From Vulcanimicrobiota bacterium (GTDB lineage: Bacteria > Vulcanimicrobiota > Vulcanimicrobiia > Vulcanimicrobiales > Vulcanimicrobiaceae): a stretch of 64,000 bases of DNA. Below are positions 53,849 through 62,802 of this stretch, one piece after another (position 1 is the first letter of the stretch; every line of letters begins with the position of its first letter). Both the position numbers and the translations under genes were made by a program. The notes beneath the pieces were generated by a model. That model saw only the letters and a program-made list of their open reading frames with translations. It ran no database searches and was not told the origin of the DNA. The DNA is taken from assembly GCA_003140215.1 (NCBI GenBank), contig PLJL01000004.1, positions 1,894,192-1,958,191 of the forward strand. Reading direction: 5' to 3'.

Positions 53849-54945
53849 GCGCGCTACAAATCCTCATCTTCCTCGCCACGCTCTCGATCCTGGTGGTGCT
53901 CCACGAGTACGGCCACTTCTTGGTCGCCCGGCGAGCAGGCGTGCGGGTGACCGACTTTGCCGTCGGCTTCGGCCCGACACTGCTGAAGTGGACGTCGCCC
54001 CGCAGCGGGACCAACTATCGGGTCAACGCCCTGCCGCTGGGCGGCTACTGTCAGATGAAGGGCGAGGACGGGCAGTCCACCGAGTCCCAGCAACAACGGC
54101 AGTTTCGCAGCGCCGAGACCTACGACCATGACAACTTTCAGGCCAAGACGCCGTTGACGCGCCTGGCGATCGTGGCCGCCGGACCGATCGCCAACTTCAT
54201 CGTCGCGCTGGTGCTGCTCTTCGTCGGCGCGCTCACGTTCGGGATCCCCGGCCGCGGCTCGACGACCACGATCTTGGGGCTGGTCCAGGACTACCCGGCG
54301 ATGCGAGCCGGGATGCGCTCGGGCGACCGTATCGTTTCGATCGACGGCCAGCCGATGCAGAACGGTGACGCGATGGTCGCGATGATCAACGGCTCGCTGG
54401 GCCGCCCGCTCGTCGTCGTCTACGAGCGCAACGGGGAGCGCCATGCGGTCAAGGTGACCCCGCGCCCCGGCCCCGACGGGAAGAAGATCGGTCACTTGGG
54501 GTTCACGCCGCTGCCGCTGAGCCAGCGCGTCGGTTTGGCCGACGCCTGGAGCTCGAGCTGGGGTTATTTCAGCACCGTCGTGATGGGGACGATGGGCGCG
54601 CTGGGCGGGCTCATCACGCATCCCGCGGTCGTCGCCGGCCAGCTGCAAGGGCCGATCGGGATGGCCCGCGCTTCGGCGCAAGCGCAGTCGTTCGGGCCCT
54701 ACATCTTCATCTCGTTCGTCGCGATCATCTCGATCTCGCTGGGCATCTTCAACCTGCTGCCGATCCCGGCGCTCGACGGCGGCCGCGCCGTGTTCATCCT
54801 GGTCGAGATGTTGCGCGGGCGCCCCATCGACCCCGAGAAAGAAGCGCTCGTGCACGTCGGCGGGTTCGCGGTGCTGATCGCGATGATTCTGGCGATCTCG
54901 TTCCACGACGCCTCGGCCGCGATGGCCGGTCGCTCGGCATTCTGA
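53845..54945 (+). CDS. rseP: Site-2 metalloprotease RseP
   Basis: Intramembrane zinc protease in sigma-E-type envelope stress signalling. The HExxH motif is LHEYGHFLVARRAGV (His20, Glu21, His24); a single PDZ domain lies about 145-220 (AMRAGMRSGDRIVSIDG), and NLLPIPALDGGRAVF near the C-terminus carries the third ligand Asp. 366 residues. ATG 53845. No anti-sigma partner is adjacent. Confidence 0.95.
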   Translation: MSALQILIFLATLSILVVLHEYGHFLVARRAGVRVTDFAVGFGPTLLKWTSPRSGTNYRVNALPLGGYCQMKGEDGQSTESQQQRQFRSAETYDHDNFQAKTPLTRLAIVAAGPIANFIVALVLLFVGALTFGIPGRGSTTTILGLVQDYPAMRAGMRSGDRIVSIDGQPMQNGDAMVAMINGSLGRPLVVVYERNGERHAVKVTPRPGPDGKKIGHLGFTPLPLSQRVGLADAWSSSWGYFSTVVMGTMGALGGLITHPAVVAGQLQGPIGMARASAQAQSFGPYIFISFVAIISISLGIFNLLPIPALDGGRAVFILVEMLRGRPIDPEKEALVHVGGFAVLIAMILAISFHDASAAMAGRSAF

Positions 54946-54947
54946 AC

Positions 54948-56102
54948 ATGCTTCGCCTCCGCCGGCGTACGAAAGCCGTGTTGCTCGAGAATAAGTCGAG
55001 CTGGTCCAAGGATGCCAAGAAGGCGTGGATCGGCGGCGATCATCCCATCGTCGTCCAGTCGATGACCACCACCGACACGGCCGACGTCGACAAGACGCTC
55101 GAGCAAGTCTACGGGCTGGCGATGGCCGGCTGCGAGGTCGTGCGCGTAACCTGCCAAGACGCGCGCGACGCCGCCGGTTTGCCGGCGATCGTGGCGCGCT
55201 CCCCGGTCCCGATCGTCGCGGACGTCCATTTCGACCACCGCATGGCACTGGCGGCGATCGATGCCGGGGTCGCCAAGCTGCGGCTCAACCCGGGCAACAT
55301 CACCGATCCGGTCAAGACGCGCGAAGTCGTCAAGCTCGCGGTCGAGCGCGGCACGCCGATCCGCATCGGGGTCAACATGGGTTCGCTGGCGCGCGACCTC
55401 GAGGAGAAGCTCGGCCACACGCCCGAGGCCTTGGCCGCTTCGGCGCTTCGCCACGTCGAGATCCTCGAAGATCTGGGCCACACCGACATCGTGATCTCGG
55501 TCAAAGCGCACGACGCCGTGACCACGATCTACTCCTATCGCTTGCTCGCCAAGCAGCTCGACGAGCGCGGTACCCCCTACCCGCTCCACCTCGGCGTCAC
55601 CGAGGCGGGCCTGCCCCTGGACGGGACGATCAAGTCCTCGATCGGTCTGGGCGTGCTGCTGTTCGAGGGGATCGGCGACACGCTGCGGGTCTCGCTCGCG
55701 GCCGACCCGGTCGAGGAGGTCCCGGTCGCCTGGGGGATTCTCAAGGCGCTCGGGCTGCGCGAGAAGGGGTTCGACATCACGGCCTGCCCATCGTGCGGCC
55801 GGGCCGAGATCGAAGTGGTAGCACTCGCTCGCCAGGTCGAGGCGATAGCCAAAGAGTACACGGCGCCGGTCAAAGTCGCTGTTATGGGCTGTGTCGTCAA
55901 TGGGCCAGGCGAGTCTAAGATGGCCGATGTAGGTATAGCAGGGGGTAAAGGAAAGGGCGCGATCTATCGCAAGGGCGAGTTGGTCGGGACCTTTCCGGAA
56001 GCCGACCTGCTCAACCGCCTGCGGCTCGAGATCGAGAAGGTCATCGAGGAGCAGTACCCGGACTATCGACATGAGATCAATCGTGAGCCGACAGCTGTCT
56101 GA
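54948..56102 (+). CDS. ispG: 4-hydroxy-3-methylbut-2-enyl diphosphate synthase
   Basis: Penultimate MEP-pathway enzyme using a [4Fe-4S] cluster. TIM-barrel part starts PIVVQSMTTTDTADV; the cluster ligands are C280 and C283 (ACPSCGRAE), C315 (MGCVVNGPGE) and E322. 384 residues, the compact bacterial form. It starts at ATG 54948, 2 nt after rseP. The next gene may start within its last 32 nt. Confidence 0.96.
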   Translation: MLRLRRRTKAVLLENKSSWSKDAKKAWIGGDHPIVVQSMTTTDTADVDKTLEQVYGLAMAGCEVVRVTCQDARDAAGLPAIVARSPVPIVADVHFDHRMALAAIDAGVAKLRLNPGNITDPVKTREVVKLAVERGTPIRIGVNMGSLARDLEEKLGHTPEALAASALRHVEILEDLGHTDIVISVKAHDAVTTIYSYRLLAKQLDERGTPYPLHLGVTEAGLPLDGTIKSSIGLGVLLFEGIGDTLRVSLAADPVEEVPVAWGILKALGLREKGFDITACPSCGRAEIEVVALARQVEAIAKEYTAPVKVAVMGCVVNGPGESKMADVGIAGGKGKGAIYRKGELVGTFPEADLLNRLRLEIEKVIEEQYPDYRHEINREPTAV

Positions 56103-56568
56103 GTTCGTCCCGAGCGGACGACTGATCGCCGCCACCACCGCGACCGCCCTGGTCGCGTCGCTGGCGTTCGTGCTGTCGACCCCCGCGACGATCATCGTAG
56201 ACGGCCAGCGAGTCGCCGCCGACGTGGCGCCGGTGACGACCGCCGACGGCGGCACCTACCTGCCGCTGCGCGCGATGGCCGAGGCCGCCGGCGCACAGAC
56301 CGCATACGACCACGCCACCGGCGAGATCGTCGTGCGCCGCGGGACCGACGTCCTGGCCTTGCGGCCCGGGACGACCGCGGCGCGCTCCAACGGCCACCGC
56401 ATCACGCTTGCCCACGCGCCGTTCACGGTGCACGGCCGGATCATGGTCGCCGGCGCGACGCTCGCCGCCGCGTTCGGCTCGACGGTCCGGTACGATGCGA
56501 AGCACGGCCGCGTCATCGTCCGTACGCCGGGCGTCGTGGTCGCGGGAGCGGCCGACGACCAGCCCTAA
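56071..56568 (+). CDS. Secreted stalk-domain (copper amine oxidase N-like) protein
   Basis: Hydrophobic start (ATTATALVASLAFVLSTPATI) then two copies of a beta-rich stalk unit: TADGGTYLPLRAMAEAAGAQTAYDHATGEIVV and HAPFTVHGRIMVAGATLAAAFGSTVRYDAKHGRVIV. Such domains (PF07833) occur on exported cell-wall or surface proteins. 165 residues. ATG 56071 overlaps ispG by 32 nt; GTG 56083 is an alternative. Its function is unknown. Confidence 0.75.
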   Translation: MRSIVSRQLSEFVPSGRLIAATTATALVASLAFVLSTPATIIVDGQRVAADVAPVTTADGGTYLPLRAMAEAAGAQTAYDHATGEIVVRRGTDVLALRPGTTAARSNGHRITLAHAPFTVHGRIMVAGATLAAAFGSTVRYDAKHGRVIVRTPGVVVAGAADDQP

Positions 56569-56580
56569 GGGCCGCGCTTC

Positions 56581-56991
56581 GTGAGCCGGCACGTTCCGTT
56601 GGTGTTGGCGTGCGTGCTCATCGCGGCGGTGTTCGCGTTGGAGTCGCCGTTCTTGCTCTGGGGAGTACGCCTGCCGGCGCCGTCGCTGGGCTCGCCGCTG
56701 CTGTCCGTAGCAGTGCTGCTGATCGTGGTGCAGGGGCGCGGGGACACGGCGGAACGGCGGCGCTGGTTTCGGGTGGCCTTGACGATCCTCGGTTCGTACC
56801 TGACGTTCGCGTTCGTCGTCGCGGCGCGGGTTCCCAATGGTTGGAACTCGCTGCCGGAGGCCACCGGCAGCCTCGTCACCGTCGTCATCGCTGTGGTCGC
56901 GATCGTCGTGTTTGTCGCGCGCACCCGACCTGCAAAGCCCGAAGATCCCAACCGCACGCTGATCCAGACCTGGCGGGCGCGCTTCCGCTAG
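56581..56991 (+). CDS. Small membrane protein
   Basis: 136 residues with about four hydrophobic helices (VPLVLACVLIAAVFALE, LGSPLLSVAVLLIVVQ, VALTILGSYLTFAFVVAARV, LVTVVIAVVAIVVFVA) and a basic C-terminus. No recognised domain. GTG 56581, 12 nt after the previous stop; probably co-transcribed with the stalk protein. Confidence 0.65.
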   Translation: MSRHVPLVLACVLIAAVFALESPFLLWGVRLPAPSLGSPLLSVAVLLIVVQGRGDTAERRRWFRVALTILGSYLTFAFVVAARVPNGWNSLPEATGSLVTVVIAVVAIVVFVARTRPAKPEDPNRTLIQTWRARFR

Positions 56992-57052
56992 CTCGCCCGG
57001 TGTGGGCTGGGCATGTCGGGGTACGAGCCCCGTAACGTCGGAGGGCACGACG

Positions 57053-57661
57053 ATGGAGTTTGGCAAGGTCACGCGGCGCCGCTTCTTGTGGCGGTCGGCG
57101 CTTCCCACGATCGCGGTGGTGGGGCTGGATCCGCGGCTCAGCGTCGCGGCGCAAGCCGTCGCGTCGATCTCGGTGGTGCGAGCGCAGGGTCCCGAACCGA
57201 TCCCGGTGACGCTCAACGTCAACGGGAAACCGCACGCGCTCCAACTCGAACCGCGCGTGACCTTGCTCGATGCGCTGCGCGAGCGGCTCGGGCTGACGGG
57301 GACGAAGAAGGGCTGCGACCAGGGGACCTGCGGCGCGTGCACCGTGTTGGCGGACGGACGGCGCGTGAACGCGTGTCTCACGCTGGCGGTGATGGCGCAA
57401 GGCAAGTCGATCACGACCATCGAGGGTCTCGCTTCGGGCGACCAGTTGCATCCGCTGCAGGCGGCCTTCATTGAGCACGACGGTTTCCAGTGCGGCTACT
57501 GCACGCCCGGGCAGATCATGTCCGGCGTCGCGCTGCTGTCCGAAAAGCGGCCCACCGATGAAACCTCGGTGCGCGAGTGGATGAGCGGCAACATCTGCCG
57601 CTGCGGCGCCTATCCCAACATCGTCGCTGCGATCCGGGCGACCGCTGGGCGGTCGGCATGA
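57053..57661 (+). CDS. Aldehyde oxidoreductase iron-sulfur subunit (PaoA/xdhC-like)
   Basis: Periplasmic molybdenum hydroxylase small subunit. Tat motif RRRFLWRS at about 8-15 then hydrophobic segment. Plant-type [2Fe-2S] cluster: C88, C93, C96, C108 (CDQGTCGACT); second cluster C147, C150, C182, C184 (CGYCTPGQ, ICRCG). 202 residues. ATG 57053 has GGAGGG 7 nt upstream. It is coupled to the FAD subunit, whose ATG overlaps the stop. Tat export places it outside the cytoplasm. Confidence 0.93.
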   Translation: MEFGKVTRRRFLWRSALPTIAVVGLDPRLSVAAQAVASISVVRAQGPEPIPVTLNVNGKPHALQLEPRVTLLDALRERLGLTGTKKGCDQGTCGACTVLADGRRVNACLTLAVMAQGKSITTIEGLASGDQLHPLQAAFIEHDGFQCGYCTPGQIMSGVALLSEKRPTDETSVREWMSGNICRCGAYPNIVAAIRATAGRSA

Positions 57662-58644
57662 ACGCGTTTCGCTACGCGCAGGCCCATGACGTCGCGTCCG
57701 CGTTGGCGTCGGTTGCCGGCGATCCGGGCGCGACCTACATCGCCGGCGGCACCAACGTGATCGACCTGATGAAGGAAAACGTCGAGCGGCCCGCGCTGCT
57801 CGTCGACATAACGGGCTTGCCGCTGCGCGGCATCGAGCCGACCGCGCACGGCGTGCGGGTGGGGGCGCTCGCGGTGATGAGCGACGTCGCCGACCACCCG
57901 GCGGTCGCGCGCGATTTCCCGGCCGTCGCGCAGGCGCTGCTGCTCAGCGCATCGCCGCAGCTGCGCAACATGGCGACGATCGGCGGGAATCTGATGCAGC
58001 GCACGCGCTGCGCGTATTTCCGCGACGCCTCGCAGCCCTGCAACAAACGCGCGGCCGGCAGCGGCTGCGGCGCGCTCGGGGGAGTCAACCGGCGCCACGC
58101 GGTGATCGGCGGTAGCGAGCAGTGCATCTGCACCCACGCCTCGGACTTGGCCGTCGCGCTGCTCGCCGTCGACGCGGTCGTACATGTGCGCGGCCGCGCC
58201 GGAGAGCGCTCGATCCCGATCGAGCACTTCCACGTGCTTCCGGGGACGACGCCGCAGCGCGAGACGGTGCTCGAGCGCGGCGAGCTGATCACCGCCGTCG
58301 AGCTGCCCGCCGCCGCCGCGGCGCGGAACTCGTATTACCTCAAGGTGCGCGACCGCGCCTCGTACGAGTTCGCGCTCGTCTCGGTCGCAGCGGCACTCGA
58401 CGTCTCCGCCGGCGGGCGCATTCGCGCCGCCCGCGTCGCGCTGGGCGGCGTCGCGCCGATCCCCTGGCGCGCCCACGCCGCCGAAGCCGCACTGGTCGGC
58501 AAGCCTGCGAACGCGCAGACCTTCGCCGCGGCGGCGGCCGCCGCGACCCGCGGGATGCGCAGCTACGGGCAGAACGGTTTCAAGATCGCGCTGACCCAGC
58601 GCGCCGTCGCACGCGCCCTGGCCCACGCCGGCGGTGCGGCGTGA
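57658..58644 (+). CDS. Aldehyde oxidoreductase FAD subunit (PaoB-like)
   Basis: FAD-binding domain: TYIAGGTNVIDLMKENVERP and NMATIGGNLMQRTRCAYFRD. Extra Cys cluster of the PaoB type: CAYFRDASQPCNKR, GSGCGALGG and CICTH, expected to bind a [4Fe-4S] cluster. 328 residues. ATG 57658 is inside the upstream stop, and its own stop overlaps the large subunit GTG. Confidence 0.9.
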   Translation: MNAFRYAQAHDVASALASVAGDPGATYIAGGTNVIDLMKENVERPALLVDITGLPLRGIEPTAHGVRVGALAVMSDVADHPAVARDFPAVAQALLLSASPQLRNMATIGGNLMQRTRCAYFRDASQPCNKRAAGSGCGALGGVNRRHAVIGGSEQCICTHASDLAVALLAVDAVVHVRGRAGERSIPIEHFHVLPGTTPQRETVLERGELITAVELPAAAAARNSYYLKVRDRASYEFALVSVAAALDVSAGGRIRAARVALGGVAPIPWRAHAAEAALVGKPANAQTFAAAAAAATRGMRSYGQNGFKIALTQRAVARALAHAGGAA

Positions 58645-60767
58645 ACCCGCTCGTCGGGGCGCCGGTCGACCGCGTTGACGGCCGCCTCAAGGTCACCGGC
58701 GCCGCCACCTACTCCGCCGAGGTCGCGTTGCCCAATCTGGCCTACGGCGTCATGGTGCTGAGCTCAACGGCGAGCGGAAGCGTCGCTGCCATCGACGTCG
58801 CCGCGGCCCGCCGCGCGCCCGGCGTCATCGACGTGATGACGTCGCGCAACGCGCCGCGAGTCGATGCCAAGAGCAAAGGCGCCGGCGACCGCACCCTCAT
58901 GGTGTTGCAGGACGACGTCGTGTACTACGATCGTCAGCCTATCGCGGTGGTCATCGCCGACACCTTCGAGCACGCGACCGACGCCGCGTCGCTGGTGCGC
59001 GCCCGCTACGCGAAGGCAGCCGCGATCACGCGCTTCGACGATGCCGCGGAGTACAAACCGGGAGCCGGCGGCCGCGACCCCGACCTCCGCAAAGGCGATG
59101 CGTCCGCCGCGCTCGCGCAGGCCGCCGTAAAAGTGGACCACACCTATGTGGTTCCGGTTGAACACCACAACCCGATGGAACCGCACGCGACGGTCGCGCA
59201 GTGGGATGGCGACCGGCTCACGGTGTACGAGGCGACGCAGGGCGTCGTGAGCGCGCGGCGCAAGCTCGCGCAAGTCTTCGGCCTGCCGCCGACGGGCGTG
59301 CGCGTCGTGGCGAAGTTCATCGGCGGCGGATTCGGCGGTAAGGGCACGCTGTGGTCGCATGCCGTCCTGGCGGCGATGTCGGCGAAGTTGGTCGGCCGCC
59401 CGGTGAAGATCGCGCTGACGCGGCCGCAGATGTTCGGCTCGGTCGGTTTCCGGCCGCGCACGGTTCAGCGCGTCGCGCTGGGAGCGGCCGCCGACGGCCG
59501 CCTCACCAGCCTCGTGCACGAGACGAGCGCGCAGACGTCGGTCTTCGACGAGTTCATGGCGGGGACGGGCGCGCTGTCGGCGGTGCTTTACGGCACACCC
59601 AATTTGACGATCACGCACCGCCTGCGCCGGGTGAATTCCGCCACGCCGACCTTTATGCGCGCGCCGGGTGAGTCGTGCGGCTCGTTCGCCCTGGAATCGG
59701 CGATGGACGAGCTCGCCTACGCCGTGGGCGTCGATCCGATCGAGTTGCGGTTGCGCAACGACACCGACGTCGACGCCCAAGGGCTGCCGTTCTCGAGCCG
59801 CGCGCTGCGACAGTGCTTGGAGCAGGGCGCCGAGCGCTTCGGCTGGAGCCGTCGCGATCCGCGCCCGCGCTCGATGCGCGACGGCCGCATGCTGGTGGGG
59901 ATGGGCGTCGCTGCGGCAACCTACCCGACCCACCGCAGCCCGGCCAGCGCCCTGGTGCAGGTTCGCGCCGACGGCAGCGCGACCGTGCGGAGCGCCGGCG
60001 TCGACATCGGGACGGGCGCCTATACGGTGTTCACTCAGGTCGCGGCGGAGGCGCTCGGACTACCGGTTGCGCGCGTGCGCATGGAGCTCGGCGACAGCGC
60101 CTTTCCGAACGCGCCCAACGCCGGCGGGTCGACGCTCACGGCCAGCGCCGGCTCGGCGATCAAGCTCGCCGCGCTCGACGCGCGCGCGAAGCTGCTGGCG
60201 CTGGCCGGAAACGATCCGGCCGCGCTTGCCGGCGGTGCCGACGCGATCGCCGCACTGCTGCGGCGCGCCGGGCTCGCCACGCTCGAAGGGCACAGCGACG
60301 CCAAGCCGGGCGACGAGCAGCAGAAGTACGCGATGCATTCCTTCGGCGCGCAGTTCGCGGAGGTGCGCGTCGATCCGGATCTCGGGACGGTTCGCGTGGC
60401 TCGGTTCGTGAATGCCTTCGGCGCCGGCCGCATCCTCAACGAGAAGACGGCCAAGAGCCAGTTCCTGGGCGGAGCCGTCTGGGGGATCGGGATGGCGCTG
60501 CTCGAGGACACGCGCTACGACGAGCGGACCGGCCGCATCATGAACGCCAACCTGGCCGAGTATCTGGTGCCGGTGAATGCCGACGTTCCGGCGGTCGAAT
60601 CGATCATCGTCCCCGAGGACGATCCGCACGTCAACGAGATCGGGGTCAAGGGGATCGGGGAGATCGGGATCGTCGGCGCGGCGGCTGCGATCGCCAACGC
60701 CGTATATCACGCGACTGGGACGCGCGTTCGTGAGCTGCCGATCACCCCGGAGAAGCTGCTGGGCTGA
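58641..60767 (+). CDS. Molybdenum-binding large subunit (PaoC-like)
   Basis: Xanthine-oxidase-family large subunit binding molybdopterin cytosine dinucleotide. Motifs: GGGFGGKGTLWSH, MRAPGESCGSFALESAMDELA and, near the C-terminus, EIGVKGIGEIGIVGAAAAIANA with the catalytic Glu674. 708 residues is typical for a separate large subunit. GTG 58641. No dedicated XdhC/PaoD-type sulfuration chaperone is adjacent. Substrate, an aldehyde or purine, cannot be resolved. The 3' end overlaps the convergent ComB gene. Confidence 0.92.
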   Translation: MNPLVGAPVDRVDGRLKVTGAATYSAEVALPNLAYGVMVLSSTASGSVAAIDVAAARRAPGVIDVMTSRNAPRVDAKSKGAGDRTLMVLQDDVVYYDRQPIAVVIADTFEHATDAASLVRARYAKAAAITRFDDAAEYKPGAGGRDPDLRKGDASAALAQAAVKVDHTYVVPVEHHNPMEPHATVAQWDGDRLTVYEATQGVVSARRKLAQVFGLPPTGVRVVAKFIGGGFGGKGTLWSHAVLAAMSAKLVGRPVKIALTRPQMFGSVGFRPRTVQRVALGAAADGRLTSLVHETSAQTSVFDEFMAGTGALSAVLYGTPNLTITHRLRRVNSATPTFMRAPGESCGSFALESAMDELAYAVGVDPIELRLRNDTDVDAQGLPFSSRALRQCLEQGAERFGWSRRDPRPRSMRDGRMLVGMGVAAATYPTHRSPASALVQVRADGSATVRSAGVDIGTGAYTVFTQVAAEALGLPVARVRMELGDSAFPNAPNAGGSTLTASAGSAIKLAALDARAKLLALAGNDPAALAGGADAIAALLRRAGLATLEGHSDAKPGDEQQKYAMHSFGAQFAEVRVDPDLGTVRVARFVNAFGAGRILNEKTAKSQFLGGAVWGIGMALLEDTRYDERTGRIMNANLAEYLVPVNADVPAVESIIVPEDDPHVNEIGVKGIGEIGIVGAAAAIANAVYHATGTRVRELPITPEKLLG

Positions 60768-61482
60768 GCACCAAGACACCGTCGCGCAGCATCGGCACGA
60801 CGTCGAGCGTGTCGAGCGCGGCGCAACGGGTGACGTCGGGAGCGAAGCCTTTCTGCGCGAGGGACTGCGCGTGGTCGGCGCTGGCGATCGCGTCGGCGAG
60901 CCGGCCCGCGACGGAGCGGTAGAGCAACGCCGCGGCGCGCGCACCGTCGCGCAGCTCGACGCGATTGACCAGCGTAAGCAGCGCGTCGACGAGCGCTCCG
61001 GCGCCGATCGCGTCCTCGAGCGCGAAGGCGTTCGCCTCTCCGGCGCAGACGATCACGATGTCGCCGTCGGCGTGCGCCAATACGTCGGCCGCGGCGGTGC
61101 GGTTGACCAGCGCGACGGTGCAGACCGAAGCGGCGCCGGCCACGGCGTGCAGCGCCCGCGTCCCGTTGCTGGTCGTCATCACCAACGTTTTGCCGGCCAC
61201 GACGGACGGACCGAACGACGCCGGCGAGTTGTCGAGGTCGAAGCCCTCGATGCGCTGCGCGTCGCGCTCACCGCAGAAGAGCACGCGCTCGCGCCCGAGG
61301 CGGTGGCCGACGGCGATCGCGTCGGCCGGGTCGGCCACCGGGATGACGCCGGCTGCGCCGTTGGCCAGCGCCGTGGCGATCGTCGTCGATGCGCGCAGTA
61401 CGTCGACCACGGCGACGTGCGCGCCGCGCATCACGTCGGCGGACCACGGCGGCCCGAGCAAGACTTCGACGCAACGGCTCAC
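60742..61482 (-). CDS. comB: 2-phosphosulfolactate phosphatase (ComB family)
   Basis: ComB removes the phosphate of 2-phosphosulfolactate in coenzyme M and sulfolactate synthesis; bacterial family members may have related roles. Pattern: VAVVDVLRASTTIATALANGAAGV, LFCGERDAQRIEGFDLDNSP, LVMTTSNGTRALHA and IVCAGEANAFALEDAIGAG, characteristic of the family. 246 residues. It is convergent with the large subunit and overlaps it by 26 nt. Confidence 0.85.
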   Translation of the reverse strand: MSRCVEVLLGPPWSADVMRGAHVAVVDVLRASTTIATALANGAAGVIPVADPADAIAVGHRLGRERVLFCGERDAQRIEGFDLDNSPASFGPSVVAGKTLVMTTSNGTRALHAVAGAASVCTVALVNRTAAADVLAHADGDIVIVCAGEANAFALEDAIGAGALVDALLTLVNRVELRDGARAAALLYRSVAGRLADAIASADHAQSLAQKGFAPDVTRCAALDTLDVVPMLRDGVLVLSPAASPG

Positions 61483-61546
61483 GTGCGGCGTTACTCCGCA
61501 CGCGGCCGTTGCGCCTTGTCGCCCAGGGCGTGGCGTCCCCCGACGA

Positions 61547-61945
61547 CTACTTGGTGAAGTCGACCACGAAAGCGTATTTGCCGGCGACGTGCGTGCAGTC
61601 GCGCGACTCGGCGCTGTAACGCGAGAGCCGGGCGGCGCGCAGGGCGGCCTGGTCGATCCAACGGTTCCCGCTGGATTCGAGGACCGCCGTTTCGGTCAGC
61701 GCGCCCGAAGCGTTCAACGCGATGCGTACCGAGGTGATGCCGGTGACGTTTTGACCGGCGGCGATCTCCGGGAGGTCGGCCAGCGCAGCGGAGCTGATGG
61801 CGGCCGGGGCGGCGGCGCAGTTTATGGAGGTGGCGGCCGACGAATGCGCCAGCGGCACGAGGCGAACGGTGGCGGCGCCGGCCGCGGTCGAGAGTGTGAG
61901 CGCGAGCGTTCCGGCGATACCTGCGATGCGAAGCGAGGTGGTCAC
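61547..61945 (-). CDS. Secreted TonB-C-like protein
   Basis: After a signal peptide (LRIAGIAGTLALTLSTAAGA) a C-terminal TonB-type pattern is visible: ITSVRIALNASGALTETAVLESSGNRWIDQAALRAAR. About 132 residues, GTG 61945 with AGGAG 6 nt upstream. It lacks the usual membrane helix and Pro-rich linker of TonB, so it may be a periplasmic partner. No transporter is adjacent. Confidence 0.65.
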   Translation of the reverse strand: MTTSLRIAGIAGTLALTLSTAAGAATVRLVPLAHSSAATSINCAAAPAAISSAALADLPEIAAGQNVTGITSVRIALNASGALTETAVLESSGNRWIDQAALRAARLSRYSAESRDCTHVAGKYAFVVDFTK

Positions 61946-62081
61946 GGTATTCTCCTGGCGATGTGGAGGTGGTTGCCGGAAGAACACGGCCGCGGCGCGA
62001 GCGTTGCATCGGTGGCTGCACGGCAAAAGGAAAGGGACCCGGCGTGGCGCCGAGTCCCTGTTCGAACGGTCGCGAAACGCC

Positions 62082-62720
62082 TTAGCGAATCGGCGTCGGA
62101 TCGAGGCAGCAGCCCGAGATTTCGAGCGTCGCCGAAACGACCGCGGTGTCGTCTTCCGCGGCGAAGCTCACTTTGCCGCTGGCGATGAGGCTCGCTGGAA
62201 CGACGTAGTTGAAGGTCGCCATTTGTCCCAATATCACGGCGCCGGGGAAGATCCGACCGCCCGAAGCGCCGGTCAGGAGTCCGCTCCCGGACCACACGCC
62301 GCCGTCGTCGTTCGCCGAAGTGGACGAGTTCGGGGGGCCGGCTTGCAGCGCCCGGTACACGACGGTCAGCTTACCGTCCTTGAACTGGCAGCACTTGGAG
62401 TTCGAGGTCTTGAAGTGGAACGAGTCGCGGAACCACTGATTGATCGACGTTTGATTGTACGTGCCGCCCGGCAACGAACCGAAGTCGGCGGGATCCGGCT
62501 GGCCCGCAGTATGCACTCCCTGTCCGCCGTGCGTGAGCTTGAGGCTGATCGGCTGCGGGCACGGCACCGCGGGACCAGGCAGCGCGATCGCCTGGCCGGC
62601 GACGCTTCTGGGTTCGATTTGGGCGACGGTGGGAGCCGGAGCCAACGCGAGGATCGACAGCGCCGCGAGAGCAGCGAAGACGGCGCGAGACGAATTGATG
62701 AAGTTCATGAGTTGGGTCAC
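62082..62720 (-). CDS. Secreted protein of unknown function, likely SARP target
   Basis: 212 residues with a Sec signal peptide (AVFAALAALSILALAPAPTVAQ). The mature part has two CC pairs (SKCCQFKDG and SGCCLDP), short Gly/Ser stretches and the block TFNYVVPASLIASGKVSFAAEDD. I know of no domain. GTG 62720 or ATG 62708 could be the start. A tandem repeat of the SARP-operator type lies 59 nt upstream. Confidence 0.72.
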   Translation of the reverse strand: MTQLMNFINSSRAVFAALAALSILALAPAPTVAQIEPRSVAGQAIALPGPAVPCPQPISLKLTHGGQGVHTAGQPDPADFGSLPGGTYNQTSINQWFRDSFHFKTSNSKCCQFKDGKLTVVYRALQAGPPNSSTSANDDGGVWSGSGLLTGASGGRIFPGAVILGQMATFNYVVPASLIASGKVSFAAEDDTAVVSATLEISGCCLDPTPIR

Positions 62721-62778
62721 TTTCGTTGAAGGTGTGTGATTGTGGCGAGCGATCGCCGTTGTCCGATCGTAGCGGCGT

Positions 62779-62800
62779 CGCTTTCACGCCGCTTTCACGC
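62779..62800 (-). promoter_or_regulatory. Candidate SARP operator: tandem 11-bp repeats
   Basis: CGCTTTCACGC is repeated exactly with an 11 bp period (62779-62789 and 62790-62800). On the minus strand this reads GTGAAAG-CGGC-GTGAAAG, heptamers separated by 4 bp, 9 bp before a TACGAT box (62766-62771). This geometry matches known SARP sites next to the -10 element. Confidence 0.6.
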
Positions 62801-62802
62801 CG

